From Tachypleus tridentatus (lineage: Eukaryota > Arthropoda > Merostomata > Xiphosura > Limulidae), in assembly GCF_004210375.1 (NCBI RefSeq), contig NC_134828.1:26156400-26220399 (forward strand): a stretch of DNA of 64,000 bases, in the 5' to 3' direction. Under the pieces are notes generated by a model, which was not told where the DNA came from, did not search any database, and saw only the letters and a list, made by a program, of their open reading frames with translations. The translations under genes were made by a program, and so were the position numbers. Shown in pieces: positions 12,053-23,907 of the stretch; positions within the stretch are counted from its first letter, which is position 1, and each line of letters starts with the position of its first letter.

Positions 12053-12120
12053 TAAGTACTATAACACAAGGGTGTAAGTACTATAACACAAGGGTGTAAG
12101 TATTATAACACAAGGGTGTA
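12053..12120 (+). repeat. 22-bp tandem repeat built from the transposon end
   Basis: About three copies of AAGTACTATAACACAAGGGTGT. The ACACAAGGGTGTA part equals the outer end of the adjacent Tc1-like element, so the array looks like local amplification of a transposon terminus plus flanking DNA. Confidence 0.8.
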
Positions 12121-12264
12121 GCTGTGCCACTGGAGGGGTAAAATTCAGTCTGATGTCTCTTAATGGTTAGCATGTGATCCAGCTGCGGCCTGAAGAATCC
12201 ATGGTTCGAGAGGTGATGACACTAGAACATTCGTTACACTTTCAGATTAAAGTGTATTATTATA

Positions 12265-12410
12265 CGGATTAATGATCTTCTGAAAAATAAAGGCGGTCAT
12301 ATCATGAATTAATTTTTGAGTAATTTTTGGATTATCAGAAATAAAACGCAAAAAAATTGAAAAAATCGTAATTTTCCGTCTTGTTTCAATTAATTTGCAC
12401 AAGGGTGTAT
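12265..12410 (+). mobile_element. Solo 3' end of a second Tc1-like copy
   Basis: Repeats the last part of the element at 11120-12052: the codons for the transposase C-terminus (RINDLLKNKGGH, then a stop), the shared 3' non-coding part with CAGAAATAAAACGC, and an intact terminus TTTGCACAAGGGTGTAT. It retains the terminal GGGTGTA better than the larger copy. Either a deletion derivative or a partial duplication. Confidence 0.85.
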
Positions 12411-14640
12411 TCTCCATGGATCTTTTGCCATTCAAAGTGATCCTTCGATGATTCACCTCAGAAAAAACATTCAGTAACTTGAAGAACATATATTGTAATA
12501 CCTTTCAACTGAGTTTCAAACTCTTTTTGTCAACAGCTTCAGTTGTTCAAGTTGTTGATGCACTAAATAACCATCCTAATTACATTAATCAATCAATTAT
12601 AAGTATAATCAAAATCCTATGGATATCTCGTATAGTGAAACTCTTTTCTATAGCTAAGAAACAAAGGTTCACAAAACCCTTTTGACCTCATTCATCTTGC
12701 AATTATAAATCATCCATAGATAATCAAATGGTAATCATACAATATATCTTACAATACCAACCAATAGCTCAGAAAACAAGGGTTGTAAAATCCTTTCAGC
12801 TAAAGTTTTGAGTTCCCAGCTATCATTTCCAGTTCCACAAATTGATGATACATGAGGCATTTACATCTACTGCCACCAGGTATTCTAGCTTTAGGATTCA
12901 TAAGTGGAAACCCCGTAATATAATGTATACATTGTATGGTGAACATCATTTGATAACTGAGAAAGAAGGAATTATTACTTCTTTCAGTCAGTGTTTTTAG
13001 AACCTAGTAGAACTAAGAAAAAAATATAAACTGAATTTTTTTGGCCAGTCAATAGTGTCACCTCGGGCCTATATCTTCTCTCAGTACTGATTTAATGTAT
13101 CGTACACACATTATCAATTTCGCAAATCAAAGTACATTACACTTGGTGATCCTTTCAACATGGATATACCATGTTTCTACAATATCCCTCAAGTAAAATT
13201 TGCATAATATACTATAGAGAAGAAAGAAATAAAGCAAGTAGAGCAAGAAAGTATGAAAGATTTCTGGATTACATTTTTATGACAGCTGCATAGAAACTAA
13301 ATAAACGAAAAAAAAAACACTTTCTATGCACTACATGGTATGGTTACTGCTTAATTATTGACAGTTAGGAAAATTACTCATCTGTATGATCATGGACTGA
13401 AAAGAAGTAGCGCTTCTTTCTTCCTAAGCTAACAAGTGGTACTGAAATGCAACGTATGAAGTACTTTGTAGAATTACCACTCGACAACTGACAGAACGAT
13501 CATTTGATTGAAAATTAATAATGGAAAGGTCACTGTGACTCCTTGCTGTCCAAGTCACTGAGTGAATTTTATAAAAGGAGGCACTGTCTGATGTTTTTAG
13601 AACATCACCCCAGTAATCTAGCTGAGTAGTGAGAACTATATAGAGCATATCAGTTGGTACATTTTAGATTATTCATCAATATTCACTGAAAATATGGTAG
13701 ATTATGATGAATGAGTGAGTCCACATTTATTTGAAGAGTACAGTAGTAACAGCATGAAGTTTGATCATGATAAATAAATTTTAACTCAAAAATATTGATT
13801 CACCTGCATTTTGCAATTAATTGTTTATTTCATGAAGCCCAAATAAAAATGAGTTGATTTTAGGAACTCCTGGTAAGCATAACTTCGACAGGTAACTTTA
13901 ACATTACTGAAATAATTCATGAAGTAATCTGTACTAAGTACTAAAGCACACGATATATGTATAAACTATTAGAGCACTTGATGTCTGTAAAAACTATTAA
14001 AGTACTTAACTTTGTGGAGACAAATAAACGAATACACTTGCGTAGAAAATACAACATGGATCTATTCATGAGTGTTTTAAAGATAGATTCACATACAGAA
14101 TTAATTAGAGAAAGAGAATGGTGATAAATAAGAAAAAATATTGAACGCATTGGAAAAAGGAATTTGAACCCAACGTTCAGAATCGATGAATAAGAGATTA
14201 ATTAAAATGAATAACCTTGAAAGCATTGTTGGAAAAATGCAGTGTACCTGTGATTTTCATCAGTTTTTTTTTCATAGAAGTAACAATAGCAACAAAGAGA
14301 TTCAAGTTATGGCAAGAGAAATAAAAAAACGTTTTACACCAAACTGAAACATTAATGAGCAAACAAAATTGTCAATAGTCATGAAATTTGTTGATAATGG
14401 TTCATTTATTATAACGAATGTATACATGTGGTGTAACTGGTGTTTTATTTTTTGTTGAATATTTCAGCTATAAAAGTTGAACTATGTTTCATAAAAACAC
14501 ATTTCCTTAACATTGTTTCAAAGGAAACTACATTTTGAAGCATGAAAATGTATGCTCTACATGTAATGAGAACTGTTACAATTTTTGTAAATGGAAGAAA
14601 ACCCCGAGTAAAGACAATAAAAGTGTGGGCAAAAATTAGA
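12411..14640. other. AT-rich sequence, nothing recognised
   Basis: Only short ORFs (12479-12685 +, 13424-13648 -, 13941-14150 -) with no domain I recognise; no known repeat. Confidence 0.45.
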
Positions 14641-14929
14641 GGTCAAAGGTGAGATCAGTGTTAGCTAACTCAAGGCAGATAAACTGCACAGGACCTGATC
14701 AGCGTCAAACCCAGTTTCTTCCTACTGGAACTGGGTTTTATCTACATGACAATCCATAGTAGACTAGGGATGAAAATGAAATGGAGAGTTTGCATGTTTT
14801 AGTTGTCTAGAAGAGGAATCAGAGGGCAGCAAAGCTGTAGATAGTTGATCAAATTAAACCCAGGGAACTCGTGGGTTTCAAAAAGTTCTCATATTCCCTG
14901 AGCACATTTTTTACGGATGAGAATGGACG

Positions 14930-15900
14930 TCAGTACACGTTAAACCTATAGATATGTTGTTTGATCAACATCTTGTTCACAGTTGCAACCGAGCTTTATA
15001 ACCACACCTAACCTATGAAATTGTCCGAACCTTTGACCAATTAAAATTCAGCCAGCCTTTGCATTTGAATCCAGACTTTCAAGATCTAAAGTCAAGTTTC
15101 AACTATAGTCCTCTTTCATCGAGTCGCCAGCGTTTTTCTGTGCTGCTTTATTCCAATAAACAATTTTATTACCAAGATAGACCTTTCAAATTCTTCTAGC
15201 TATGAAGCTCATGAGTTCCTAAAGAATGCAAAAGACGTCTTAAGTGAGTGATCGAATGACATTGCCAAAGATGGAATGTTCAGGCCTGACCTGACTTACA
15301 TGGAGTATGAGCCCACAAATGAAGAAGCACTGTCAACAAGCACATCTGACTTGGCAAAATTTGCATCATTTGTGTATCTGTAACCAAAAACCAATTGACA
15401 GCAATCCCAACTACGACTCTAGAGAACCCTAGCCTTCAGATCACCCAGCAATTTATTTATTGTCACTTCTTACACTACCAAAAGAATATTTAAAGCCTGA
15501 GAAATAAAAGATCCTGATAATCTGTCTCATTTGAGAATGTGCCTCTTCACTAGAAGACATCATTAAATGTGCTCACAACTTAGGAAGGACCACTACTTCC
15601 CAAAGCCGAAAAATAACTCTTGGTATTAAGTTCATCCCAAGAAGATAGAGATGAGGTAGGTTCTAGAACAACTACAAAACATAACAGTGCAAAGATAACC
15701 ATCTAGATAAATTAACCAATTTTTGAACCAGCTCCAACCATCAAAAGGGAATCCTCATTGTCGAAGACGAGGACATCAACTACTGCCTTCCCAAATAGAA
15801 CGAGTAGAGTCATCATAAGCAAGGAGTCATCCACAAAAAGATATCAAGACCCATTCCATAGAGTGGTGGGAATAGAATCCCCACAAAAAAACACACTATA
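14930..15900 (+). pseudogene. Decayed coding-like tract, protein not recognised
   Basis: This stretch is less AT-rich than its surroundings and gives runs of normal-looking peptide broken by stops and frame changes. One run from about 15196 contains a stretch of about 55 codons with a single internal stop, ending in TSDLAKFASFVYL. Another, near 15640-15890, includes TRTSTTAFPNRTSRVIIS. No intact ORF, poly-A tail or terminal repeat is apparent. It could be a processed pseudogene or the remains of a retroelement ORF; the identity is unknown. Confidence 0.3.
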
Positions 15901-16449
15901 GATGAAAAAAGCTGCTCGATACTTAAGTGTATTTTGATATTGAAAATGTAGTGTCAAGAAATGATCACTGAATAGGTAAAGACATGGGCTCTGTGTAACA
16001 CAGGGAAAGGTTAGCTAAGGTGGGCGGCAGCTTCAATGACACAATATGAAGAAGTGCGTCATATGTTTTATAGTTGAATCTGCTATTAGTAGCGGACATG
16101 TCTGATACTTATAAGGAAATCAGTTGAATTTAAAAATATCATACCATTTTTATTGTGATGCTTCTGATGAGTGGGAAGAGCTGTGAGGCAACCAGTTAGT
16201 TTACCCATTGTTTATACAGAAGCAATTATGAAAAGTAAGAGGTAGCTGGAGATAATTTAAAAATATCTTCAGACAAACAAAATGCTTTTATTGTATACTA
16301 CGGATTCTCCGTGAAATGGAACAATTATTTTCCGCCTATTTTCAAAAACTGTCCTCGTGGTCAAGTTCCAGCCCCCTGGAGGGTTTGAGGTAATTGGAGA
16401 TTACCTTTAAAATGTCTTCAGATACAGGAAATGCCTTTTAAAAGCTGTT
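15901..16449. other. Nothing recognised
   Basis: Two phrases around 16250-16450 recur loosely (GGAGATAATTTAAAAATATC and GGAGATTACCTTTAAAATGTC, each followed by TTCAGA), suggesting a decayed local duplication. No gene seen. Confidence 0.4.
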
Positions 16450-16567
16450 TTTTTTCTTATAGCAAAGCCACATAGGCTATCTTCTGAGCCCACCGAGGGG
16501 AATCGAACCCCTGATATTAGCGTTGTAAATCCGTAGACATACCGCTGTACTAGCGAGGGGGGGGGGC
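16450..16567 (-). mobile_element. SINE family B copy
   Basis: Complement of the family-B unit: tail TTTCTTATAGCAAAGCCAC, body, B-box complement GGGAATCGAACCCCTGA, then ACATACCGCTGTACTAGCG and a G-run. Sense orientation therefore reads a C-run, a tRNA-like head and a TGGCTTTGCTATAAG tail. Confidence 0.85.
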
Positions 16568-16959
16568 ATTTATAAAAGCTATTCCCAACACCTTGGAGAT
16601 CTCAAACTCGACCCAGGGGACAGTTTTCGATAAAACATTTTCTGTAAACACTTGTACTACTATGCGGAGAATCCGTAGGTATGTGAAAGAGGAATTGCGT
16701 TTGTCTGAAGATATCTTAAAACATACTTCCGACTTTTAGCCACATCTCTATACAGCAGCTGCTAACTAAATAGTGGAACACCATACAACGTGGTGCTATG
16801 GTCACTTAAATTCATTTTCAAACAGTTTGTTTCAAGTTAAAGTTTTTTAGGGTAATAAAATTTATCACCATTAAGGAGGGTTGTTAGAAATAGTGAAACT
16901 GACTGAAAGAGTAGAACGTGTTCAGAAGCATATCGCGGCTCTATATTTAGCTTCTTTGT

Positions 16960-17255
16960 TTGCAGTTAAACAAACAAACAAACAAAAAACTATATGTGTT
17001 GCGCCCATCATCGATATCGAATCCAGAGTTTTAGCACTATAAGCTTCCAGACTTACTGCTTTACTACTGGCGGTGTCGAAATTTAGACTTAATAATTTGA
17101 AGTCCAGTGCTCTAATAAGTTCAGTCTCATCGATGGGACAGCGATAAGTCTTTGAACTTATAACGCTAAAATCAGGGACTCGATTCCTCTCAGTGGACAC
17201 AGGAGATAGCCCGCAGTGGCTTTGCTGTACGAAAATACACATACACTACAGAGAG
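16960..17255. mobile_element. Two facing, diverged SINE family B/C-like copies
   Basis: 16960-17080 reads on the minus strand as a tRNA-like head with a GTTTGTTTGTTT tail at its low-coordinate end. 17130-17255 reads on the plus strand as family B (AACGCTAAAATCAGGGAC, TCGATTCCTC, GAGATAGCCC, TGGCTTTGCTGTACG, AAAATACACATACAC). Both are more diverged than other copies, and no target duplication was found. Confidence 0.55.
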
Positions 17256-17573
17256 ATTAAGTGTAAACCATCCTCACAGTACTTGATATAGTATTTGATA
17301 AAATGCAATAAATAAAACATCGTGTGTCAATTTTCATGGTGGGCAGAACACAAACAAATCAAAAATAAATTATCTAAGTCTCACTATTTCTTTAGTTTTA
17401 GAATATTTTTATAGTTATTTTGATTACATTTCATTTGCTTTAAAAGTTTGATTAGAGACATATAATTTTCATGATTTTCGAAATAAACTTTGTTTCTTGC
17501 AATAAATATGTTTTGGGTATAAAAATAAAGAATAATGAGATTGTTGGATTTTATCTAACAAATGTAAATAATA
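17256..17573 (+). other. Presumed promoter/5' UTR region of BABAM1
   Basis: AT-rich sequence directly upstream of the BABAM1 start codon. No TATA box in a defensible position, CpG-rich block or initiator can be called with confidence; a 5' untranslated exon could lie further upstream. Confidence 0.3.
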
Positions 17574-17664
17574 ATGGCGTCGTCGAATGAGAGAAGCGAG
17601 GGAACAGTATTAGAAACGACCGAAAAACAGAGTGGACAGCTGTTAAAAACAACAGATACAAGTA
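17574..17664 (+). CDS. BABAM1: BABAM1 (MERIT40) coding exon 1, N-terminus
   Basis: The first ATG (context AATAATAATGGCG) opens MASSNERSEGTVLETTEKQS, an acidic, Ser/Thr-rich, presumably disordered N-terminus, as in vertebrate MERIT40. The exon ends in phase 1 at AGT A|GTAATT (17664) or, three bases earlier, ACA A|GTAGTA (17661); both keep frame with the exon at 19102. The N-terminus is not conserved enough in the family to prove the start. It rests on the open frame, the matching phase and the absence of an upstream in-frame alternative that I could see. Confidence 0.55.
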
Positions 17665-19101
17665 GTAATTTTATGATAAATATTGAGTGATAATATCATA
17701 TAGTTTATTGTGCAGTTGAAGTAGACATATAGTAAATTATGTTGTTATACGTAGTTTTAAATTTGAGGTACAAAACGTAGTTCTAAATTTTATAATGTAT
17801 CATTCAATAATATCGATCCTTGAGTAAGGAATCACGTTATGCTAATTTAATAACACCTTATTACGAGTCGTACCTGAAAAAGACAGACCAGAGTTTTGTC
17901 AAAAGATGTAATGTGTTCCACTATTAATAAAACTCTTCCTTATAAGTTCTTATTAGTCTACCTCTGACTATACTTTAATCTGCTGATAATTCTGATATTG
18001 TCTAGTCCAATTTTTTGTTTTACTCTGAGTGAGAATTAGATCACATTCAATAATAATATCAGAAAACTGGGTAAACAGATGTGTAAAGTAGTTTAAATTT
18101 GTTGTTTTTTGGTTGTTTATAAAATCACTTAATTTTTTTTAGTACTTTTGAATGTTTATGATATTTATTAATTGTAAATATTATGTAGAATTGCAAATGT
18201 ACTTTGTTCTACATTAAAATACTTTACTAAGATTTTTGATGTTCTTGCCAGATCCTTTATCAGGCAACAGTGCACAAAGTGAAAAAAGTCCTTATGAATA
18301 TTAAGCAACAATTATAAATACTGATTAGTGTTACTAATGAATAGTAATAATTATTATAATACATGTGTTAATCTGTTGCTTTTCATACAGTGAACAATAT
18401 GAAATGACACAGCACTGTGTCTGTGCACTTACAATATTAAAAACTGTGTTTCAATACTCATGGTGGGCAGAGTACAGACAACACATAGTGTAGCTTCCTG
18501 TTTAACTACAGACAAACAACATAATTTAAGCACCCACAATGGCGTTTCATGGAAACAAAACATAGGAAAACTTGATATGAGCCAGTTTATCAAAGATGGA
18601 AATGAGTAAAATTGAAAAACTAAAATAAGTTTCAAGTTGTTAAACATTTTTTATGTGTGAGATTAGAACTCTTAATCTAATTAGCTTTCAGAGTCATTCT
18701 ATATATATTTTTTTCCAAATACAAACCTTTAGCTCTTATTTTCATCATTTCTTGATCAATTTGAGATTTAGTTACAGTTTTCAACTCTGGAGGTCAAACC
18801 TTTTCAGTTGATGTATATGACCACATTGAAGGTCTCATAGATTAATTTATTCTAATCCTGCCTAAAAGAATTTCAGTTAGAGGATAAGCTGGTAGAGATC
18901 CAGATGAATAATAAAAGTAAATCAGTTTTCTCAAAATGAATATCAAGTGTCATGACTTTTGTGAATTCACTCTTTTTTTTGTTGACTGCACAGTATATAC
19001 TTAATGGAAAAAACTCATATTTAATTTATTGATTTGTTTATTTGTATATCACTGATGATATCTGTTATATCCTAATCATCTTCAATTATTTTGAAACTCA
19101 G
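17665..19101 (+). other. BABAM1 intron 1
   Basis: AT-rich. Contains a diverged SINE family C copy at 18406-18520. The intron ends with a weak pyrimidine tract before AACTCAG. Confidence 0.5.
18406..18520 (+). mobile_element. SINE family C copy, diverged
   Basis: Collinear with family C: GACACAGCACTGTGTCTGTG, ACTTACAATATTAAAAAC, then CATGGTGGGCAGAGTACAGA and the AGCTTCCTGTTTAACTAC tail. It lies in intron 1 of BABAM1, in the gene's orientation. Confidence 0.65.
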
Positions 19102-19227
19102 TAAATGAAAGATTGGACACCCAAGTAAGCTTGCATATACCTTCAGAAGTGTTGGAAGCTACAAATAATGTAGACGAAGGAACCTCAAAAGACATTGAAC
19201 AGTGCTGTCATGTAGATGAAAGTACTG
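19102..19227 (+). CDS. BABAM1: BABAM1 coding exon 2
   Basis: 126 nt with 2 leading and 1 trailing base, i.e. phase 1 in and phase 1 out, bounded by ...CTCAG and GTAGGTGTT. It encodes an acidic low-complexity segment (NERLDTQVSLHIPSEVLEAT and following, rich in E, D, S, T and N). Vertebrate MERIT40 has a comparable acidic disordered N-terminal region before its von Willebrand A-like domain. Assignment rests on reading-frame continuity with the strongly matching downstream exons. Confidence 0.65.
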
Positions 19228-19294
19228 GTAGGTGTTAAATACGTTTTTTTTTAAAAAAAACAATAACACAAAAGTAATAGCATATATACATTAA

Positions 19295-19394
19295 CCTGTT
19301 CAGTGCTGTAGACGAGATAACTCGTTCATCCAAGCTGATCAGTAACACAGTGCCACGGACGAGTTAATTTGTGAAATACTTGGCAGTCAACAGG
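19295..19394. mobile_element. piggyBac-like MITE (100 bp)
   Basis: A short palindromic insert flanked on both sides by TTAA (19291-19294 and 19395-19398), the piggyBac target duplication. The ends start CCTGTTCAGTGC and, inverted, CCTGTTGACTGCC, matching the CCT-start expected for piggyBac ends. The interior carries GACGAG/CTCGT complementary segments. No coding capacity. Located in BABAM1 intron 2. Confidence 0.7.
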
Positions 19395-21311
19395 TTAATA
19401 TATAAACAGTAGTATTGCTGTGTGTGTACCGAGAACATAACAGGGCTTAAATATTTTTCTACTGACTTCATGCAACCAACAGAGATGTTTATGTGCATTT
19501 TTTAAATATCGTAATAATTATATTGAACAACATTACACATGAAATAACCAAAGAGAGGTTCTAAAAACTGGTACCAATTACTCAAGTAAACTTATAACAG
19601 ATTCTTAATAATTATGATAAGTTAGGTTACAGCCTGAGAATAATAAATTTTAGAAACATAATGGCATACGTTTTCATTCATATCACATCAAGGTAAATGA
19701 TAAACTGGTAAATGTTTTTTAAAATGATATTAGATAATTATCAAAACAGTTTTTACTTTAGGTTTTAGTATTTGTCTTAAACAGATTCTTCTGCATGAAA
19801 TTGGTAGTAAACTCATTATAATTTTAACAAGCGTCTGGAAATAATAGAAATTAGTTTTTAGGTTTGTTAATTCTACTGTTATATTACAACAAATTTTACA
19901 GGAATGGATGGAATCTTAAAGATTCGAAGTGTGTTATTACTAAATCTGAAAAGGGAGATGAATTATTTGTTTTAATTTGTTTCTGAAAGAGGGATCTTTG
20001 ATTCACAAAGGTCCTGTGAATGTTGCACATGCTACAGTTTCTAACCTTTTTGCACCATTTTCCACCCATTATTCCCCATGTCCTGTGCATGTGTTTACTT
20101 CTTCAAGGATGATTCTATGATCACATGCTAGTGCTTGTGGGAACTACTGCATGTGAAGTTTGTGTTATGAACTCTAGTGATAAGAATAATATGTTAATGT
20201 CAACCTATTAGAACCTGTTAACTTTGTATGCATTAACAGAAATATGTAAAACATACACCTCTCTTACACCAGTTGTTTCTGAAATTTGTCCTTCTACCCA
20301 ATTCGCTACTAAATGTAGCTTGTTTGTTAGCTTTTCTTAATAACAACCAGCAGGGTATAGGAAATGATGCCTTTTAGTTTGTTGATATAATTATTACATG
20401 TAATAATTTTACAATTTTTTTTGTTTGTAATTAAAGCACTATGTTAACTTTGCCAATTCAATTTGGTAAAATGGTTTTGCTCTATTTACACCTTAGTTTG
20501 ACAGAAATAGTTTGGAATATAAATAAATCATCATTGGTATATTGTGCAACAATGTGTTTATCCACCTGATAAATGAGCTAAATGTTTCATAAATCAAAAC
20601 TGTTGAGATTAAAGTCTTTTTTTTTTTGTATACAGATGAAAGTGTGACTTAAATTTTTGAACGATATTTGTCAAGGTTGCAAATTTAACACAAAAAATTA
20701 GATTTGTGTTGTGACCATCTGTTTTAGGTTGAAATCTTATTCAAAATTCTAGAAGAGGTGACTAAGTTGTCACTTAAATAATCTAAGTTTTGTGTTTTAA
20801 GTTATTTAACATGTTTAATGACCTGTAATTCAGAGTAATTTACATGTGATGTTGTGTATTCAATGTGAAATTGCTCACTTAAGAACATTTTTTAAATATT
20901 AGCAGGATTTCTTTCAGTTGCTTCAATAAATACATTTTTTTCTATCACGTAAACCAAAAAATGATCAACATTTTGAAGATCAGAAAAATGAATTATAACC
21001 AACAAAGAAAGTAGAACTTTCAAAAATATTTGTATCCAGGTGGACTTTTGTTTTTTGGTGACAAGTTTTTGATGTGGTTTGTCTTTTGCCGTATACCATA
21101 TATGTTAGTAAGTTAATAGAAAGAAGTAAAGTATTAGTATTGTTTATAGTGTGTTGTGGATGTATTTTGTACTTGTACAAAACTGATTGTTATTAAATTT
21201 TTGATACATAAAACTTCCTTTTACAGATCTACTAAGGTCTAATGATTTTCTTAATTATTATTTTGTAGAGGCTAAAGTCTGTACCCTTTCACATTTTATT
21301 AATTTGTTTAG

Positions 21312-21466
21312 CACCAGCAGATAAAGAGAAACCAACGTGTCCTGATAATGGCTCAGAATTTCAAGATCTTAACAGAAGACATTCACTGTCAGCCCCTCAG
21401 TATAAACCTAGAACCCTGGATGAAGAAATTCAGGCAACTCCAAAAGTTAATTGCCCTGAAAAAATT
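21312..21466 (+). CDS. BABAM1: BABAM1 coding exon 3, start of vWA-like domain
   Basis: 155 nt bounded by TTGTTTAG and GTAAGTTGG; phase 1 in, phase 0 out. It begins APADKEKPTCPDNG and ends EEIQATPKVNCPEKI. The last part aligns directly with the MERIT40 family motif TPRVNCPEKV that precedes the first strand of the vWA-like fold. An SLSAPQYKPRTLDEE segment resembles a phosphorylatable linker. In known biology MERIT40 scaffolds BRCC36, Abraxas (or ABRO1) and BRCC45 in the nuclear BRCA1-A and cytoplasmic BRISC K63-deubiquitinase complexes. Confidence 0.88.
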
Positions 21467-22599
21467 GTAAGTTGGCATTGATAAATCAAGAATGGATTTT
21501 TTGATTTTGAGTTTTACATAATCCAGAAAGTTGGTTTCATATCTTACAAGCTGTGGTACTTGTCCTTTATCTGGATCATGAACTTAAAAAAGATTGGGAA
21601 CTCTTCATGTCAGCTTTATTGTAGTTGTTGGAGCAGACATTTCAGCTGAGTTTATGTATTATAGCAATAGTGGTGGCCTTTTCTTTACTTGAATTACTTC
21701 ATTGATAGTGCATAAAGTATATAAGATGTTTGTGTGGAATCCTTCATGCTGTGTTATAGAAAATTTAATAAAGTTTTCCTTTTTTGTCGTATGTGGTGCT
21801 ATCTGTTATTGTAGTTAATGTGATCAAATATAATAATAAGTGCTCAGTAACAGTAATAATGGGGAGGTGGGAGTTGTAAACCCCTTCATTAACATGTTCT
21901 TTGTTCAAAACTATTATCCCACAATGTTTGGTTTGGATTGGCCCAGTAGCCTAGGAGTAGTTGGATAACAGACAGATGGACAGACAGGCGGATACCTTTT
22001 GATAAATAAAGATTTCGAAAGAAGTAATAAATTAAGGTTAAACCCATTTTGGGATATTATCCATTTTTATGCTCTTATTGTTGGTGAATAATATTACAAC
22101 CATGAATATTTTTATACTTTTTCATTTATTCTGTAAGGTAAAAACTTTCATTCAGTTAAATACAAAATGATTCAGAAGTCTTTGAAAAACAACAACATAC
22201 AACAGTAATACTAAGTTAAAAAACTAATTTTGAATCAAAGAGAGAGAGATAGAAGGATTATTTTTTATTAATAACAAAAAAGTATTTACATTAGTGTGAG
22301 TTAATTTTGTGTTTTTCAGTGATCAAATACTGAATAAAATCAGAAGCATTGAGTACTGTGTTAATCAAAAACTACATACCATACACTCTTACAGTATATA
22401 TTTCTCATGTCTCAAAATGTTACTTTTTTGTAGCTTGATTGGTCAAGATAGGTGTTTATTGTTTCATGGGATATTTGAATTGTTTACTAACATTGTGTTT
22501 CTGAACACTTTCTGATTTTGTGGCACCTTTTTTCTGATTGGTCATCTACATGCACTTTCAAATGATACTTGCTTTAACTTTTGAAGAAAATATTTTGTT

Positions 22600-22960
22600 T
22601 CTCTGAGAGAGAGGATTACTCTGGAAGCTGTATCTTAATGTCACTGTAGTTTTTCCTGCTGAGAAGGCCAAAACTGACTGTGGAAGTTCTGTCTTTATGT
22701 TACTATTTATTCACTCTGAGAGAGCCAAGGTTTCTCAAGACAGCTGGTATAGGTATATTGGTTTATCCATATTAGACATCTTGAGATACATTTTTACTTC
22801 AAGTGGGTTTCTCGTCATCACAAAAGCCAAAGTTTGCTGTAAATTCCCTGTCTTTGTGTCACTATTTATTCACTTTACAAGAGCCAAGACTTGCTGTAGA
22901 TGTCTTGTCTTTGTGTATTTCTCCATATTGCTTGTGTGTTCTGCTTTATTGTATTTATTC
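22600..22960 (+). repeat. Degenerate tandem repeat in BABAM1 intron 3
   Basis: Several diverged copies of a unit of roughly 80 bp containing a GAGAGCCAAG/AAAGCCAAAG phrase, a TTGCTGTA-type phrase, then TGTCTTTGTGTCACTATTTA and a TTCACT phrase. The open frame at 22697-22996 is a by-product. Confidence 0.6.
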
Positions 22961-23779
22961 TTTAAATTAAACATTCATGTACATGTGTTTAACTAATTTT
23001 ATTTGTAATAAATATACTACTATTTAATGGTTAGTAACCAAAGACTTTAATGAAACAAATTATTTTGTTTTGGCATCAACATTGTGTCTTGGCTCTTTTG
23101 TTTCACCTATTTTTCTGTATATATTTTGTTCTTGTGGAAAAGAGTGACTGTGAGCTAGGTTTATTCTTGAATTAACTTTAAGTATATGAGCTCAGTCATT
23201 TTGACCAACCTTGTAACCAAGATAGCCAGGAAATTGTCTGTACTATTATTTTTTATATAGTAAGTGTATCTTCACAAAATTTGGAAAGTTTTTAGTAACC
23301 ATTACAAATCTTTTGTACACACAAAAAAGTAAAATTTTTAAATTTATTTTTACTACAGATTTGTTTGTGAATTTATAAAGTCAGAGTGTAACTCTGACTC
23401 TCATTAGTCTGAGTACAAGATGATTTTCATGCTGAGATTAAAAACATTTTTTTTCACTTTTACTGTTTTTAAGTTACATACATATAATATCTGGAACCTC
23501 TTAAATGAATATCAAAAGTTTTTCATTAAAAACTTATATTTTATCATTTATTTTGTCTACCCAAATGGATTTTTTTGTTTTGACCAACTTTGTAATCATA
23601 CACACAAAAAAAGAAAATCTGAGTTTCCCTTTTTTTCTTTCTAGAATGACTGTAGATTGTAACAGTTAGTCATCCTAAACAACTCAAGACTCATAACAGT
23701 TTACATCTAGTTTTATTATTACTCTTTGAACTGTGTCTGACAAATGAACCCCCAAAACAAATGTAAATCACGTTGAACT

Positions 23780-23907
23780 GAGCCCTCCAGTGGCACAGCA
23801 GTATCTTTGTGAACTTACTATACTAGAAACCAGGTTTTGATACCTGCAATGGGTAGAGCACAGATAGCTTATTGTGTAGCTTTCTGCAAAACTACAAATA
23901 AACAAAT
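23780..23907 (+). mobile_element. SINE family C copy
   Basis: CCTCCAGTGGCACAGCAG head, CTAGAAACCAGG and TTTTGATACCTG (B-box-like), GGGTAGAGCACAGATAGC body, GTGTAGCTTTCTGC and an A-rich tail. In BABAM1 intron 3, gene orientation. Confidence 0.8.

Noticed and set aside
22697-22996. 99-codon ORF in BABAM1 intron 3
   Set aside because: Covers a degenerate tandem repeat and has no recognisable domain.
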